Below are positions 9,514 to 19,225 of a stretch of 64,000 nucleotides of DNA, piece after piece. Positions within the stretch are counted from its first letter, which is position 1. Each line of letters starts with the position of its first letter. The position numbers and the translations under genes are program-made. The stretch comes from Sphingomonas sp. BGYR3 (GTDB taxonomy: Bacteria; Pseudomonadota; Alphaproteobacteria; Sphingomonadales; Sphingomonadaceae): contig NZ_JANZNT010000001.1 of the NCBI RefSeq assembly GCF_025153455.1, positions 2,180,001 through 2,244,000 on the forward strand, given 5' to 3'. The notes beneath the pieces were generated by a model that saw only the letters and a program-made list of their open reading frames with translations, searched no databases and was not told where the DNA came from.

Positions 9514-9590
9514 CCGCGCGATTGACGGGCGGCCCGGCTGGGGCATAGGGCTGCGCGCACTCTTCCCACCGGTCTTTGCAGCAGGGCTTC

Positions 9591-10592
9591 ATGCGCTTTT
9601 TCTCCGACAACGCCGCGCCTGCCTGTCCGGCCGTGATCGACGCGATCCTGAGCGCGAACCGGCAGGACACCGCCTATGACGGGGATGCGCTGAGCGGGGC
9701 GCTCGATGCCCGCTTTTCGGCGCTGTTCGAAACGGAAGTCGCCGTGCTGTGGGTTGCGACGGGCACGGCCGCCAACTGCCTGGCGCTGGCGGCGATGTGC
9801 CCGCCCGATGGCGGCATCCTGTGCCACCGCGAGGCGCATATCATCGTCGATGAAGCAGGCGCGCCGGAGTTTTTCACCCATGGCGCGCGGCTGATGCCGC
9901 TGGAGGGCGGGGGGGCAAAGCTGACCCCGGATGTGCTGACCGCCGCGCTGGGGGCGATCCGGCCGGACGTGCATCAGGTGCAGGCCCATGCCATTTCAAT
10001 CACCAACGCGACGGAATGGGGCCTGTCCTATACCCCGGACGAGGTGGCGGCGATCGGCGCGGTTGCGCGTGCCCATGGCCTTGGTCTGCACATGGATGGC
10101 GCCCGTTTCGCCAATGCGGTGGCGAATCGCGGCTGCACCCCGGCAGACATTACCTGGCGGGCGGGCGTCGATGCGCTGAGCTTTGGCTTTATCAAAAACG
10201 GCGGGATGAGTGCGGAGGCACTGGTGTTCTTCCGCCCCGAACTGGCGGCGGGCGCCCGGCGTCGGCGCAAGCGGGCTGGCCAGCTTCAATCCAAGGGCCG
10301 GTATCTGGCGGCGCAGTTGCTGGCGATGCTGGACGGCGATGTGTGGCTGGCCAATGCACGGGCCGCCAATGCGGGCGCGGCGATGCTGGCCGATGCGGCG
10401 GGCGCGCGGCTGATCCATCCGGTCGAGGCGAATGAGGTGTTCCTGCGCGTGACGGCGGATGAGGCCGCATCGCTGCGCGGACAGGGATTCGATTTCTACG
10501 ACTGGGGGCCGGGCGAGGCGCGGCTTGTCGTCAGCTGGGATCAGGATGCGGCGGCGGTGCGGCCGCTGGCCGACGCGATCCGCGCCCTGTGA
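9591..10592 (+). CDS. ltaE: Low-specificity L-threonine aldolase-type PLP enzyme
   Basis: The 333-residue fold-type I PLP enzyme belongs to the beta-eliminating lyase/threonine aldolase family, which cleaves L-threonine to glycine and acetaldehyde. Family features are the N-terminal FFSDNAAPACPAV, the histidine near the cofactor in ILCHREAHI, the aspartate in GLHMDGARFANA, and the PLP lysine in FGFIKNGGMSAEAL. ATG 9591 is chosen over an in-frame TTG at 9576. The stop overlaps the GTG start of the next gene (GTGA), so the downstream exporter is coupled to it. Confidence 0.9.
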   Translation: MRFFSDNAAPACPAVIDAILSANRQDTAYDGDALSGALDARFSALFETEVAVLWVATGTAANCLALAAMCPPDGGILCHREAHIIVDEAGAPEFFTHGARLMPLEGGGAKLTPDVLTAALGAIRPDVHQVQAHAISITNATEWGLSYTPDEVAAIGAVARAHGLGLHMDGARFANAVANRGCTPADITWRAGVDALSFGFIKNGGMSAEALVFFRPELAAGARRRRKRAGQLQSKGRYLAAQLLAMLDGDVWLANARAANAGAAMLADAAGARLIHPVEANEVFLRVTADEAASLRGQGFDFYDWGPGEARLVVSWDQDAAAVRPLADAIRAL

Positions 10593-11509
10593 ACGCCGGC
10601 GCCCCTGCCCCCGCGGCGTCGCGCGCCTCTGTCCTCATCCCCTTTGCCATCGTCACGCTGATCTGGGGATCGACCTGGATCGTCATCCGCGATCAATTGA
10701 GCGTGGTGCCGGCCAACTGGTCGGTCGCCTATCGCTTTGCCATTGCCGGGGTCGCCATGCTGGCCTGGGCCGCGATCCGGCGGGAGCCGATGCGGCTGGA
10801 CGCGCGCGGCTGGCGCTTTGCCGCGATGCTGGGCGTCACCCAGTTCGTGCTGAATTTCAACTTCGTCTATCAGGCGGAACGGTTCATCACCTCTGGCCTG
10901 GTCGCGGTCGTCTTTGCGCTGCTGATCGTGCCCAATGCCGTCCTGTCGTGGCGGTTTCTGGGCCAGCGGGTGACGCGCGGGTTCCTGATCGGATCGGCGA
11001 TCGCGATGGCGGGCACCGCGCTGCTGTTCATCCACGAACTGCGCGCCGATCTCAATGGTGCCGGCGATGTCGCGCTGGGCATCGGGATCACCCTGTTGGG
11101 TGTGATGAGCGCATCCAGCGCCAATGTGCTGCAGGGGACGCAGACAGCGCGTGCTTATCCCATGGCGACGATGCTGGGCCATGCGATGCTGATCGGTGCG
11201 GTGATCGACGCGCTGGCGGCGCTGGCGCTGGTCGGGCCGCCGGTGTTCGACTGGCGACCGGGCTATATCGCCGGGCTGCTGTTCCTGGGGATTGCCGGTT
11301 CGGCGATTGCATTTCCCCTCTATTACGGGGTCATCCGGGCGATCGGCCCGGCGCGGGCGGCCTATAACGGCGTGGTCGTGCCCGTCATCGCGATGCTGCT
11401 GTCGACGCTGTTCGAAGGCTATCGCTGGTCGGTGCTGGCCGCGCTGGGCGGCGTGCTGGTGCTGGTCGGGCTGGTGGTGGCGTTAAGGGCGCGCAGGCCC
11501 GTTCGATAA
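10589..11509 (+). CDS. EamA/DMT-family transporter
   Basis: The 306-residue membrane protein has about ten predicted helices arranged as two EamA repeats, the pattern of drug/metabolite or amino-acid exporters such as RhtA and YdcZ relatives. Typical repeat motifs are LIWGSTWIVIRDQL at the first helix and RAAYNGVVVPVIAMLLSTLFEGYRW near the end of the second repeat. GTG at 10589 overlaps the threonine aldolase stop, suggesting export of a related small metabolite, though this is only inference. Its last 91 bp overlap the end of the convergent SDR gene. Confidence 0.9.
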   Translation: MNAGAPAPAASRASVLIPFAIVTLIWGSTWIVIRDQLSVVPANWSVAYRFAIAGVAMLAWAAIRREPMRLDARGWRFAAMLGVTQFVLNFNFVYQAERFITSGLVAVVFALLIVPNAVLSWRFLGQRVTRGFLIGSAIAMAGTALLFIHELRADLNGAGDVALGIGITLLGVMSASSANVLQGTQTARAYPMATMLGHAMLIGAVIDALAALALVGPPVFDWRPGYIAGLLFLGIAGSAIAFPLYYGVIRAIGPARAAYNGVVVPVIAMLLSTLFEGYRWSVLAALGGVLVLVGLVVALRARRPVR

Positions 11510-12267
11510 TCGGGATAGTCGGGCCGCCAGCCGAGCACCCGACGGGCGCGGCCATTGGCGATCCGGCGGTTTTCCGCATAGAAATCGCGGGCCATCGGCG
11601 ACAGCTTTGCCTGTTCCAGCGTCAGCAGCGGCGGCAGCGGCAGGCCGGTCAGCAGACAGGCATAGGCGATCACGTCATTCTGGCTGCACGGATGATCGTC
11701 GGCCAGGTTGTAGATGCCGGCAGGCGCCGACATGCCGGCCAGCACGCCCGATGCGATATCGTCGACATGGACGCGGCTGAATACCTGACCAGGCAGGTCG
11801 ATCCGGTTGGCCCGACCTTCGCGCACCCGGTCGATGGCCGAACGGCCGGGGCCATAGATGCCGGGCAGGCGAAAGATGCTGGCCCCCAGCGCCTGCCACG
11901 CCAGATCGGCGGCCGCCCGCGCGCTGCGCCGTCCCGCACCGATGGGTGCGCGTTCATCGACCCACGCCCCGCCGGTGTCGCCGTAAACGCCGGTTGCGGA
12001 CAGATAGCCCAGCCAGCCGCCATGCACCCGCAGCGCATCGCCATACCGATCGATCACCGGATCGCCTCCGGTCGCCGGATCGGGCGGGACGGAGGAAAGA
12101 AGGTGAGTCGCCGCTGCCATCGCCGCCGATACGGCATGGGCATCGTCGAACCGGATCGTCCCGTCCCGCCCGTCGCGCGTGGTGCCCATCACCACCGCGC
12201 CATGGGTCGAGGCAAGTGCGGCGATCCGCGCCGAGGTATAGCCCATGCCGAAGATTAAGAGGCGCAT
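11419..12267 (-). CDS. SDR / NAD-dependent epimerase-like protein (YeeZ type)
   Basis: About 282 residues with an N-terminal Rossmann fold, MRLLIFGMGYTSARIAAL. YLSATGVYGDTGGAWVDE carries the Ser/Tyr region of extended SDRs, although the YxxxK triad is not complete. FRLPGIYGPGRSAIDRV and SRVHVDDIASGVLAGM are further family motifs. The substrate is unknown. The start at 12267 is 1 nt after the upstream M28 peptidase stop, so it is the last gene of that operon. Its C-terminal tail is a Thr/Ser/Pro-rich stretch encoded antisense to the end of the DMT gene. Confidence 0.85.
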   Translation of the reverse strand: MRLLIFGMGYTSARIAALASTHGAVVMGTTRDGRDGTIRFDDAHAVSAAMAAATHLLSSVPPDPATGGDPVIDRYGDALRVHGGWLGYLSATGVYGDTGGAWVDERAPIGAGRRSARAAADLAWQALGASIFRLPGIYGPGRSAIDRVREGRANRIDLPGQVFSRVHVDDIASGVLAGMSAPAGIYNLADDHPCSQNDVIAYACLLTGLPLPPLLTLEQAKLSPMARDFYAENRRIANGRARRVLGWRPDYPDYRTGLRALNATTSPTSTSTPPSAASTDQR

Positions 12268-12268
12268 G

Positions 12269-13879
12269 TCACTTCGCCCCCGGCCCCCCGTACAGCAGGC
12301 CGAAATAATCCCCCTTTTTCCAGGTCGGCCGGGCATCGCCATTGGCGAGATCCAGCGCGATATCGGCGTTGACGCGGACAAAGGCGCTGGCCGCCGTCCA
12401 GTCGAACGGCTGTTTCATGTCGTCCGACACCTGATGATAATGTTCGTCCAGGAACAGTTTGGTTGCGGCCTGACCCGCCCCGCCGGGACCGGGTTCCAGC
12501 GAAACCGACGGCACGCCCTGCCGGACGAAGCTGTAATGATCGGTGCGCACGAAACTGGCCTGGCCGGGATCGGGATCGGGCACCAGCGCAAAGCCGCCGG
12601 CGCGCGCCGCCCGGTCCACCGCCGCCCCGATGCTGGACCGGTCCGCGCCATAGGCGACCAGATCCTGAAAGCGATAGGTCAGGATCGGCATGTCCAGATT
12701 GACGTTGGCGACGATCCGGTCCCTGGCGATGGTCGGAAACCGGGCGAAGTAATCGGAACCGATCAGCCCCTTTTCCTCGGCCGTGACGGCGACGACCAGG
12801 ATCGACCGGCGCGGCGGCGTGGGCGATGCGCGCAGGGTGCGGGCCACCTCCAGCATCGCGGCGATGCCGATGGCATTGTCCATCGCGCCATTGCTGATCC
12901 GGTCGCCCTCGCCCGTCGCCCTGGTCCCGACGTGGTCGAGATGCGCGGTCAGGACGACGGCTTCCGCTGCCAGCGACGGATCGCTGCCCGGAATGCGGCC
13001 GACGACATTGGGGCTGGTCGTGCGCTCCACCGTGAAGCGTTGATCGGTGGCGATCGCCGCGTCCAGTGGGCCGCGATGCGGCAGCGGCTTGCCCGCATCG
13101 TCGGCAGCGCGGATCGCCGCCCATCGTTTTGCCCCGAACAGCTTGTCCGCCCCGGCAAAGCTGACGACGCCCAGCGCCGGCGCGCCCAGATCGCGCGGGG
13201 TACCGTCGGCATTGGCCCAGGCCATGGCGCGCGATTGCCATGCCCGCTTCATCTGATCGAAGGGATAGGCCCCCTCGATCTGGCTGGTCATCAGATAGAG
13301 GATGCCGGCCGCGCCCTTGCGCCCCGCCGTTACCGCGCGGTCGGCCCGGCTGCCCAGATGGGCGCTGATCTCGCTGTTCAGCCCCTTTGGCCCGGAATAG
13401 AGGATCGCGACGATCTTGCCGCGCACGTCCAGCCCGGCATAATCGTCGCGTCCGATTGCCGGATCGCTGATGCCGTATCCGGCAAAGACGACAGGTGCCG
13501 AAACCTGCACCCGTTCCGGCCCGGCGACAGCGCGCAGGGTAAAGTCCGTGCCGAACGCAAGCGGCGTCGCAGTGCCGCCGCGCGTCAGCGTCATTTCCGG
13601 TTCGGCGGCCGCGCTGGCAGTCACCAGTGGCACGGGTTGATACCAGTTGCCGTCCGCCCCCGCAGGTTCCAGCCCGATGGCCAGCATCTGGGCCGCCACA
13701 TAGGCGGCGGCGACGTCGTAATCCGGGGTCCCCGCCTCACGCCCGCGCAGGGCGTCGTCGGCCAGGAAGGTGACATGGCCGCGCAGTTGCGATTCCTGCG
13801 CGGGATCGGGGGCGGATCGGGCAGGGGTGGTGGCGATCACCGCGATCGCCGCCCCGGCCAGCAACAGGTTCAGACGCAT
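12269..13879 (-). CDS. M28 family zinc peptidase, copy 1, exported
   Basis: The 536-residue protein starts with a signal peptide (MRLNLLLAGAAIAVIATTPARSA). After it come an N-terminal segment, a PA-type insert (about 130-330) and the M28 aminopeptidase domain. Zinc ligands and catalytic residues are recognisable in TAHLDHVGT, NGAMDNAIG, TAEEKGLIGSDYF, NLDMP and RTDHYSFVRQGVPS. It would release N-terminal amino acids in the periplasm or outside. It is closely related to the next gene, with the same order and spacing of motifs. The start at 13879 is 4 nt after that gene's stop. Confidence 0.92.
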   Translation of the reverse strand: MRLNLLLAGAAIAVIATTPARSAPDPAQESQLRGHVTFLADDALRGREAGTPDYDVAAAYVAAQMLAIGLEPAGADGNWYQPVPLVTASAAAEPEMTLTRGGTATPLAFGTDFTLRAVAGPERVQVSAPVVFAGYGISDPAIGRDDYAGLDVRGKIVAILYSGPKGLNSEISAHLGSRADRAVTAGRKGAAGILYLMTSQIEGAYPFDQMKRAWQSRAMAWANADGTPRDLGAPALGVVSFAGADKLFGAKRWAAIRAADDAGKPLPHRGPLDAAIATDQRFTVERTTSPNVVGRIPGSDPSLAAEAVVLTAHLDHVGTRATGEGDRISNGAMDNAIGIAAMLEVARTLRASPTPPRRSILVVAVTAEEKGLIGSDYFARFPTIARDRIVANVNLDMPILTYRFQDLVAYGADRSSIGAAVDRAARAGGFALVPDPDPGQASFVRTDHYSFVRQGVPSVSLEPGPGGAGQAATKLFLDEHYHQVSDDMKQPFDWTAASAFVRVNADIALDLANGDARPTWKKGDYFGLLYGGPGAK

Positions 13880-13883
13880 CGGC

Positions 13884-15554
13884 TTATTGCGCGCCGATGC
13901 CGCCATAGAGCGTGCCGAAGAAATCGCCCTTGTTCCAGCGCGGCCTTTCCGGTGCGTCGGCGATTTCGCGCGCGATATGATAATTCACGTCGATGAAGCG
14001 TACGCCCGACGACCAGTCGATCGTCGGCACCTGATCCAGCTGGTCGCTGGCCTGATGATAATGGGTCGACAGGAATGTATCGACCGCCGCCTTGCCCGGC
14101 CCCTTGGTGCCCGGCCACAGGAACACCGACGGAATACCCTGCTGCACGAAGCGGTAATGGTCGGACCGGACGAACAGGCCCTGTTCCGGCATGGGATCGG
14201 GCGAGAAGGTTGCCCCCGCATTGGCCGCAGCCTGGCGGACCATCGGCCCCAGCGTGGTGCGGTCGGAGCCAAAGGCGATCACGTCTTCGAACTTGTACGT
14301 GATGATCGGCATGTCGAGATTGACGTTCGCGACCAGCTTGTCCTTGGGCAGGGTCGGGTTGTTGGCAAAATAGTCGGAACCGACCAGCCCCTTTTCCTCG
14401 GCCGTGACGGCCAGGAACAGGATCGACCGGCGCGGCGGCTTGCCCGATGCCTTGAACCGCTTTGCCTCCTCGATCAGCGAGGCGATGCCGACGGCATTGT
14501 CCATCGCGCCGTTATAGATGGTGTCGCCATCCTTGGCCCGGCCCACGCCGACATGGTCGAGATGCGCGGTCAGCACCACGACCTCGTCCTTCACCGCCGG
14601 ATCGCTGCCCGGCAGCAGGCCCGCGACGTTGGAGCTTTCCAGCTTGGACAGCGTCGTCTTGGTCGCCGCCTTGAGCCGCGTCTTCAGCGCAAAGGGCTTG
14701 AACACCGCATTGGCGTCCGCTGCCTTGGCCGAAATCTGTTCCCATGGCGTGCGCGATCCGGCGAACAGCTTGGCGGCGCCCGCCTGGCTCAGCACACCAA
14801 GGCTGGGGGTCGATGCAGCGGCGCTGGCCCCGCTGCCGTCCGGGCGGCCCCAGGTGACGCGCAGCGCGTCATAGCTTTGCGCCTGACGCTCGAACGGCCG
14901 CACCTGCTCGGCCGCGGCAGTTTGCAGGACGATGACGCCGATCGCGCCCTTTTTCGCGGCAACCGCGATCTTGTTGGCCACCGAACCGAAATGCGCCCGC
15001 TCTTCGCCATCGAAGCTGGCCGGCGCGCCGCTGAACAGCGCCACGATCTTGCCGCGCACATCGACGCCCGCATAATCATCGCGCTTGCGATGCGGGGCGA
15101 CGACGCCCTGGCCGACGAACACGACATCGCCCTCTGTCACGCGCTCGGCCTTCTCCGAATCCGGGCTGGGGATGTAATCCTTGCCGAATTCGAGCGTCGT
15201 GCTGCCCGCAGGGCCGGTCAGGACATAATTCCCCTTGTCGGCTGTCTTGTAGCCGATCAGCGGCACGCGCTGGAAATAGCTGCCCTTGTCACCGGCCGGC
15301 TGCAACCCGGCGGCATAGAACTGCGATGCGACATATTGCGCGGCAACCTCATAGTCCGCCGTCCCCGCTTCGCGCCCCTTCAGCTGGTCGGAGGCGAGGA
15401 ACATGACGTGCGCCTTCATCGCCGCTTCCGCGTCCGTCAGGGGCTGAACGGCGGGCACCTGTTGTTCCGGCGGTGCGGCAGGCCCGGTCTGGGCGAGCGC
15501 GACTGCGGGCAGGCTGGCAGAAAACAGAAGCAACGAAGCAGCAGCACGGATCAT
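13884..15554 (-). CDS. M28 family zinc peptidase, copy 2, exported
   Basis: The 556-residue paralogue of the downstream gene has a signal peptide (IRAAASLLLFSASLPAVALAQ), a PA-type insert and an M28 domain. Motifs are TAHLDHVGV, NGAMDNAVG, TAEEKGLVGSDYF, NLDMPIITYKFED and RSDHYRFVQQGIPS. Both copies share the N-terminal block LKGREAGT-DYEVAAQYVA and end in NKGDFFGTLYGG-like sequence, so they arose by tandem duplication. The start at 15554 places the signal peptide at the N-terminus. The gene is divergent from pepN and heads a three-gene operon with copy 1 and the SDR gene. Confidence 0.92.
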   Translation of the reverse strand: MIRAAASLLLFSASLPAVALAQTGPAAPPEQQVPAVQPLTDAEAAMKAHVMFLASDQLKGREAGTADYEVAAQYVASQFYAAGLQPAGDKGSYFQRVPLIGYKTADKGNYVLTGPAGSTTLEFGKDYIPSPDSEKAERVTEGDVVFVGQGVVAPHRKRDDYAGVDVRGKIVALFSGAPASFDGEERAHFGSVANKIAVAAKKGAIGVIVLQTAAAEQVRPFERQAQSYDALRVTWGRPDGSGASAAASTPSLGVLSQAGAAKLFAGSRTPWEQISAKAADANAVFKPFALKTRLKAATKTTLSKLESSNVAGLLPGSDPAVKDEVVVLTAHLDHVGVGRAKDGDTIYNGAMDNAVGIASLIEEAKRFKASGKPPRRSILFLAVTAEEKGLVGSDYFANNPTLPKDKLVANVNLDMPIITYKFEDVIAFGSDRTTLGPMVRQAAANAGATFSPDPMPEQGLFVRSDHYRFVQQGIPSVFLWPGTKGPGKAAVDTFLSTHYHQASDQLDQVPTIDWSSGVRFIDVNYHIAREIADAPERPRWNKGDFFGTLYGGIGAQ

Positions 15555-15693
15555 GGACAACCTCGGCAAAAGTAAGGATAGCCAAAGCCTAGCAGGCTTG
15601 CCGTCTTGCACAAGTTATACACTCGGCCCAAATCGCCGTTCAGGACGGACGCATCGCGCCGTCACCCATGTTCAGGCCCAAAAGGTAGCGCAG

Positions 15694-18288
15694 ATGCTCG
15701 ACGCCATGTCCGCCCCAGCCAGCCCGCCGGTGATCCGCCGCGACGCCTATCGCTCGCCCGACTGGCTGGTGCCGGAAGTGGCGCTGGATTTCGCGCTGGA
15801 TGCGGATCGGACGATCGTGACGGCGACGCTCAGCGTGACGCGCAGCGGCGCGCATGACCGGCCGCTGGTGCTGGATGCCGATGCGCTGGAGCTGTTGTCC
15901 GTGTCGATCGACGGCACCGATCATCCCGCGACGATCGAGGACGGCCGGTTGACGCTGCCGCTGACCGGGAACAGCCACCGCGTCACCACCACGGTCGCGA
16001 TTGCCCCGGCCAGCAATACCCAGCTGATGGGGCTTTATGCCTCTGGCGGCAATCTGTGCACCCAGTGCGAGGCAGAGGGGTTTCGCCGGATCACGCCGTT
16101 CCCCGATCGTCCCGACATCCTTGCCCGGTACACGGTGCGGATGACGGCGGACAAGGCGCGCTATCCCGTCCTGCTGTCCAACGGCGATCCGGTCGGTTCG
16201 GGCGAGTTGCCGGACGGGCGGCACTGGGCCGAATGGAACGATCCCTTTCCCAAGCCCAGCTATTTGTTCGCGCTGGTCGCCGGCGATCTGGCCGCCGCGC
16301 GGGACAGCTTCACCACGATGAGCGGCCGGGTGGTCCAGCTGGGCATCTGGGTGCGCGAGCGCGATCTGGACAAGACGGGCCATGCGCTGGCCGCGCTCAA
16401 GACCGCGATGCGCTGGGACGAGGAGGTCTATGGCCGCGAATACGACCTGGATGTGTTCAACATCGTCGCGGTCGATGATTTCAATTTCGGCGCGATGGAG
16501 AACAAGGGGCTGAACGTCTTTAACAGCCGCTACATCCTGGCCGATCCCGAAACCGCGACCGATTATGATTACGATGCGGTGGCGGCGGTCGTCGCCCACG
16601 AATATTTCCACAACTGGTCGGGCAATCGCGTCACGTGCCGCGACTGGTTTCAGCTGAGCCTGAAAGAAGGCTTTACCGTCTATCGCGATCAGAGCTTTTC
16701 GGCCGATCAGGGCAGCGCCGCCGTCAAGCGGATCGAGGATGTCCGGTCGCTGCGCGCGGCGCAGTTTCCCGAAGATGCCGGGCCGCTGGCGCATCCGGTG
16801 CGCCCGGAAAGCTATCTGGAAATCTCGAACTTCTACACCGCGACCATTTACAATAAAGGTGCGGAGCTGATCCGGATGATGGCCGCGATCCTGGGGCCCG
16901 ACCGGTTCCGGGCGGGCAGCGACCTGTATTTCGACCGGTATGACGGCACCGCCGCGACGTGCGAGGATTTTGTCGCGTGCATGGAGGAGGCGGGCGGCGT
17001 CGACCTTGGCCAGTTCCGCCTGTGGTATTCGCAGGCCGGAACGCCGCGCGTGTCGGCGCGGCTCGACCATGATCCCGCCGCGGCCACCGCGACGCTGACC
17101 CTGCGCCAGAGCGTGCCGCCAACGCCGGGCCAGCCGTCCAAGCAGCCGATGCACCTGCCGCTGCGCACCCGCCTGTTCGGTTCGGAAAGCACGGGGCCGC
17201 TTGGCCCGGAACAGCTGATCGAGATGCGCGACGAGCAGACGGTGGTGACGTTCGCCAATATTGCCGAGCGGCCGGTGCTGTCGATCAATCGCGGCTTTTC
17301 CGCTCCGGTGGTGGTGGAGGGCAACCGGTCGCCCCGCGACCTCGCCTTTTTGTCCGCGCATGACGACGATCCGTTCGCGCGGTACGAGGCGATGCAGCAG
17401 CTGATGCTGGAAACGCTGGTGACGGCGGTGGCCGAGGGCCGCGCGGATCATCAGCCGGTGGTGGAGGCGGTGCGCGGCACGCTGACCAATGCCGAACTCG
17501 ATCCCGCATTCGTGGCAGAGGCGGTGTTGCTGCCGTCCGAAGCGTTCATCGGCGATCAGATGGCGACCGTCGATCCCGAAGCGATCTTTCGCGCACGCGA
17601 ATCGCTGCGCCGGGATATCGGGCGGGCGATGGAGGGCGAATGGCGTGCCGCCTATGACCGCGCGCACGTCAACCGGTTCGAATATTCGCCGGCGGCCAAG
17701 GGGCTGCGGCGGATCAAGACCGTGGCGCTCGGCTATATCGCCGCATCGGGCGCGCCGGATGCCGCCGATCTGGCCTTTGCCCAGTTCGATCGTGCCGACA
17801 ACATGACCGACCGGCAGGGCGCGCTGTCCACGCTGACCAATTCCCAGTCGGACAAGCGGATCGCCGCGCTGGATATCTTTTATCAGCGGTATCGCGACAA
17901 TGCCCTGGTGCTGGACAAATGGTTCACCACCCAGGCGCTGTCGTCGCGCGACGACGCGCTGGAAAGTGTGATGGCGCTGGCCACCCACCCCGATTTCTCG
18001 CTGGCCAATCCCAACCGCGCGCGATCGCTGGTCGGGGCGTTCGGGGTCAATCAGCGGGCGTTTCACCGCGCCGATGGCAGCGGTTATCGGTTCCTTGCCG
18101 ATCAGCTGATCGCGCTTGACCGCATCAACCCGCAGACCGCCGCCAAGCTGTTGCCGCCACTGGGTCGGTGGCGCCGGTTCGATGCGGCGCGGGGCGAACA
18201 GATGCGGGCGGAACTGTCGCGCATCCTTGCCCAGCCGGGGCTGAGCAAGGACCTGTTTGAACAGGCGTCAAAAAGCGTCGAGGGATAA
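15694..18288 (+). CDS. pepN: Aminopeptidase N (M1 family)
   Basis: This 864-residue M1 metalloaminopeptidase removes N-terminal residues from peptides in the cytoplasm. The exopeptidase motif GAMEN is at about residue 266. The zinc site HEYFHNW starts at H302 and is followed by the second ligand region SLKEGFTVYRDQ. The C-terminal half is the alpha-helical superhelix typical of the E. coli PepN subtype. ATG 15694 has AAAGGT about 8 nt upstream; a second ATG at 15706 is also possible. The divergent arrangement with two M28 peptidases makes a local peptidase cluster. Confidence 0.95.
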   Translation: MLDAMSAPASPPVIRRDAYRSPDWLVPEVALDFALDADRTIVTATLSVTRSGAHDRPLVLDADALELLSVSIDGTDHPATIEDGRLTLPLTGNSHRVTTTVAIAPASNTQLMGLYASGGNLCTQCEAEGFRRITPFPDRPDILARYTVRMTADKARYPVLLSNGDPVGSGELPDGRHWAEWNDPFPKPSYLFALVAGDLAAARDSFTTMSGRVVQLGIWVRERDLDKTGHALAALKTAMRWDEEVYGREYDLDVFNIVAVDDFNFGAMENKGLNVFNSRYILADPETATDYDYDAVAAVVAHEYFHNWSGNRVTCRDWFQLSLKEGFTVYRDQSFSADQGSAAVKRIEDVRSLRAAQFPEDAGPLAHPVRPESYLEISNFYTATIYNKGAELIRMMAAILGPDRFRAGSDLYFDRYDGTAATCEDFVACMEEAGGVDLGQFRLWYSQAGTPRVSARLDHDPAAATATLTLRQSVPPTPGQPSKQPMHLPLRTRLFGSESTGPLGPEQLIEMRDEQTVVTFANIAERPVLSINRGFSAPVVVEGNRSPRDLAFLSAHDDDPFARYEAMQQLMLETLVTAVAEGRADHQPVVEAVRGTLTNAELDPAFVAEAVLLPSEAFIGDQMATVDPEAIFRARESLRRDIGRAMEGEWRAAYDRAHVNRFEYSPAAKGLRRIKTVALGYIAASGAPDAADLAFAQFDRADNMTDRQGALSTLTNSQSDKRIAALDIFYQRYRDNALVLDKWFTTQALSSRDDALESVMALATHPDFSLANPNRARSLVGAFGVNQRAFHRADGSGYRFLADQLIALDRINPQTAAKLLPPLGRWRRFDAARGEQMRAELSRILAQPGLSKDLFEQASKSVEG

Positions 18289-18370
18289 GGCGGGCCGGCC
18301 ATCCGCTGCGATCCGGGGACGGGCGCAGGACGGGACGGCCGGTGCCCCGTTCAATGCGGCGCTGGCGGGT

Positions 18371-19123
18371 TCAGCCATAGGCGCGGGCAAAAAAGACGAT
18401 CGTCGTCGCGGCGGTCACCGCCAGCGTCCATAGCCGGACCGCAGCTGGCGGCAGCCGCTTGCCCAGATGCGCGCCGCCCCATCCGCCCAGGATCGCGCCC
18501 GCCAGCATCGGCAGGCAGCTTTTCCAGTCGATCATCCCAAAACCGATGAACACGATCGCCGCCGCCATGTTGGCCGCAGCCAGCATCAGCGTGCGCGGCG
18601 CGAACAGGCTGCGCGGATCAAGCCCGGCGAGCAGACCATAGGTCGCCGTCATCATCATGCCGACACCGCCGCCGAAATAGCCGCCGTAAATGCCCAGCAC
18701 CCCCTGTGCCGTCAGCAGCGTCCGCCGCCCGATGGTCGTCCGCGCGCGCAGCCAGTCCGCCGCCCGCTTGCCAAAGGCGATGACGACGAACGCCAGCAGC
18801 AGCAGCCAGGGGATGATCACATCGAACGTGCGGGTCGGCGTCAGGACCAGCAACAGGCTGCCCAGCAGACCGCCGGCAAAGCAGATCGCAACCAGCAGCG
18901 GAACGGCGACTCCGCCCAGCGGGCGCAGTTCGCGGCGAAAGCTCCAGGCGCTGGTGATCGCGCCGGGCAGCAGAGCCATGTTGGACGTGGCATTGGCGAC
19001 GGTCGCGGGCAGACCGAGCGCGATCAGCGCGGGCAGGGTGGCAAAGGTGCCGCCGCCCGCCAGCGCGTTCATCGCACCGCCCAGCATCCCGGCACCCACG
19101 GCCAGCAAAAGTGTTTCCGTCAT
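18371..19123 (-). CDS. TSUP family (TauE/SafE) membrane transporter
   Basis: The 250-residue protein is mostly membrane-embedded, with about eight helices. It shows the two TauE/SafE repeats, with AGGGTFATLPALIALGLP near the N-terminus and GIYGGYFGGGVGMMM in the middle. The family exports sulfite or sulfonates, or takes up other anions; the substrate cannot be read from the sequence. It converges with pepN. Confidence 0.88.
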   Translation of the reverse strand: MTETLLLAVGAGMLGGAMNALAGGGTFATLPALIALGLPATVANATSNMALLPGAITSAWSFRRELRPLGGVAVPLLVAICFAGGLLGSLLLVLTPTRTFDVIIPWLLLLAFVVIAFGKRAADWLRARTTIGRRTLLTAQGVLGIYGGYFGGGVGMMMTATYGLLAGLDPRSLFAPRTLMLAAANMAAAIVFIGFGMIDWKSCLPMLAGAILGGWGGAHLGKRLPPAAVRLWTLAVTAATTIVFFARAYG

Positions 19124-19225
19124 CGCCCGGTCCTAGCCGTTTTGGACAGGGGTGCGAAGCGGCAGTGCTTGGACGATGGCGGCATCGTTCCTATCTGGAC
19201 GCCAGCATCAGGGAGCCTGTTACCC

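Noticed and set aside
7513..9546. Minus-strand open frame of about 680 codons opposite the PBP1A gene
   Set aside because: Antisense shadow; all penicillin-binding motifs lie on the plus strand.
15640..18066. Long minus-strand open frame opposite pepN (about 800 codons)
   Set aside because: It lies wholly antisense to a well-supported gene and is rich in Arg, His, Gln and Gly as expected for the complement of GC-rich codons; no domain is recognisable.
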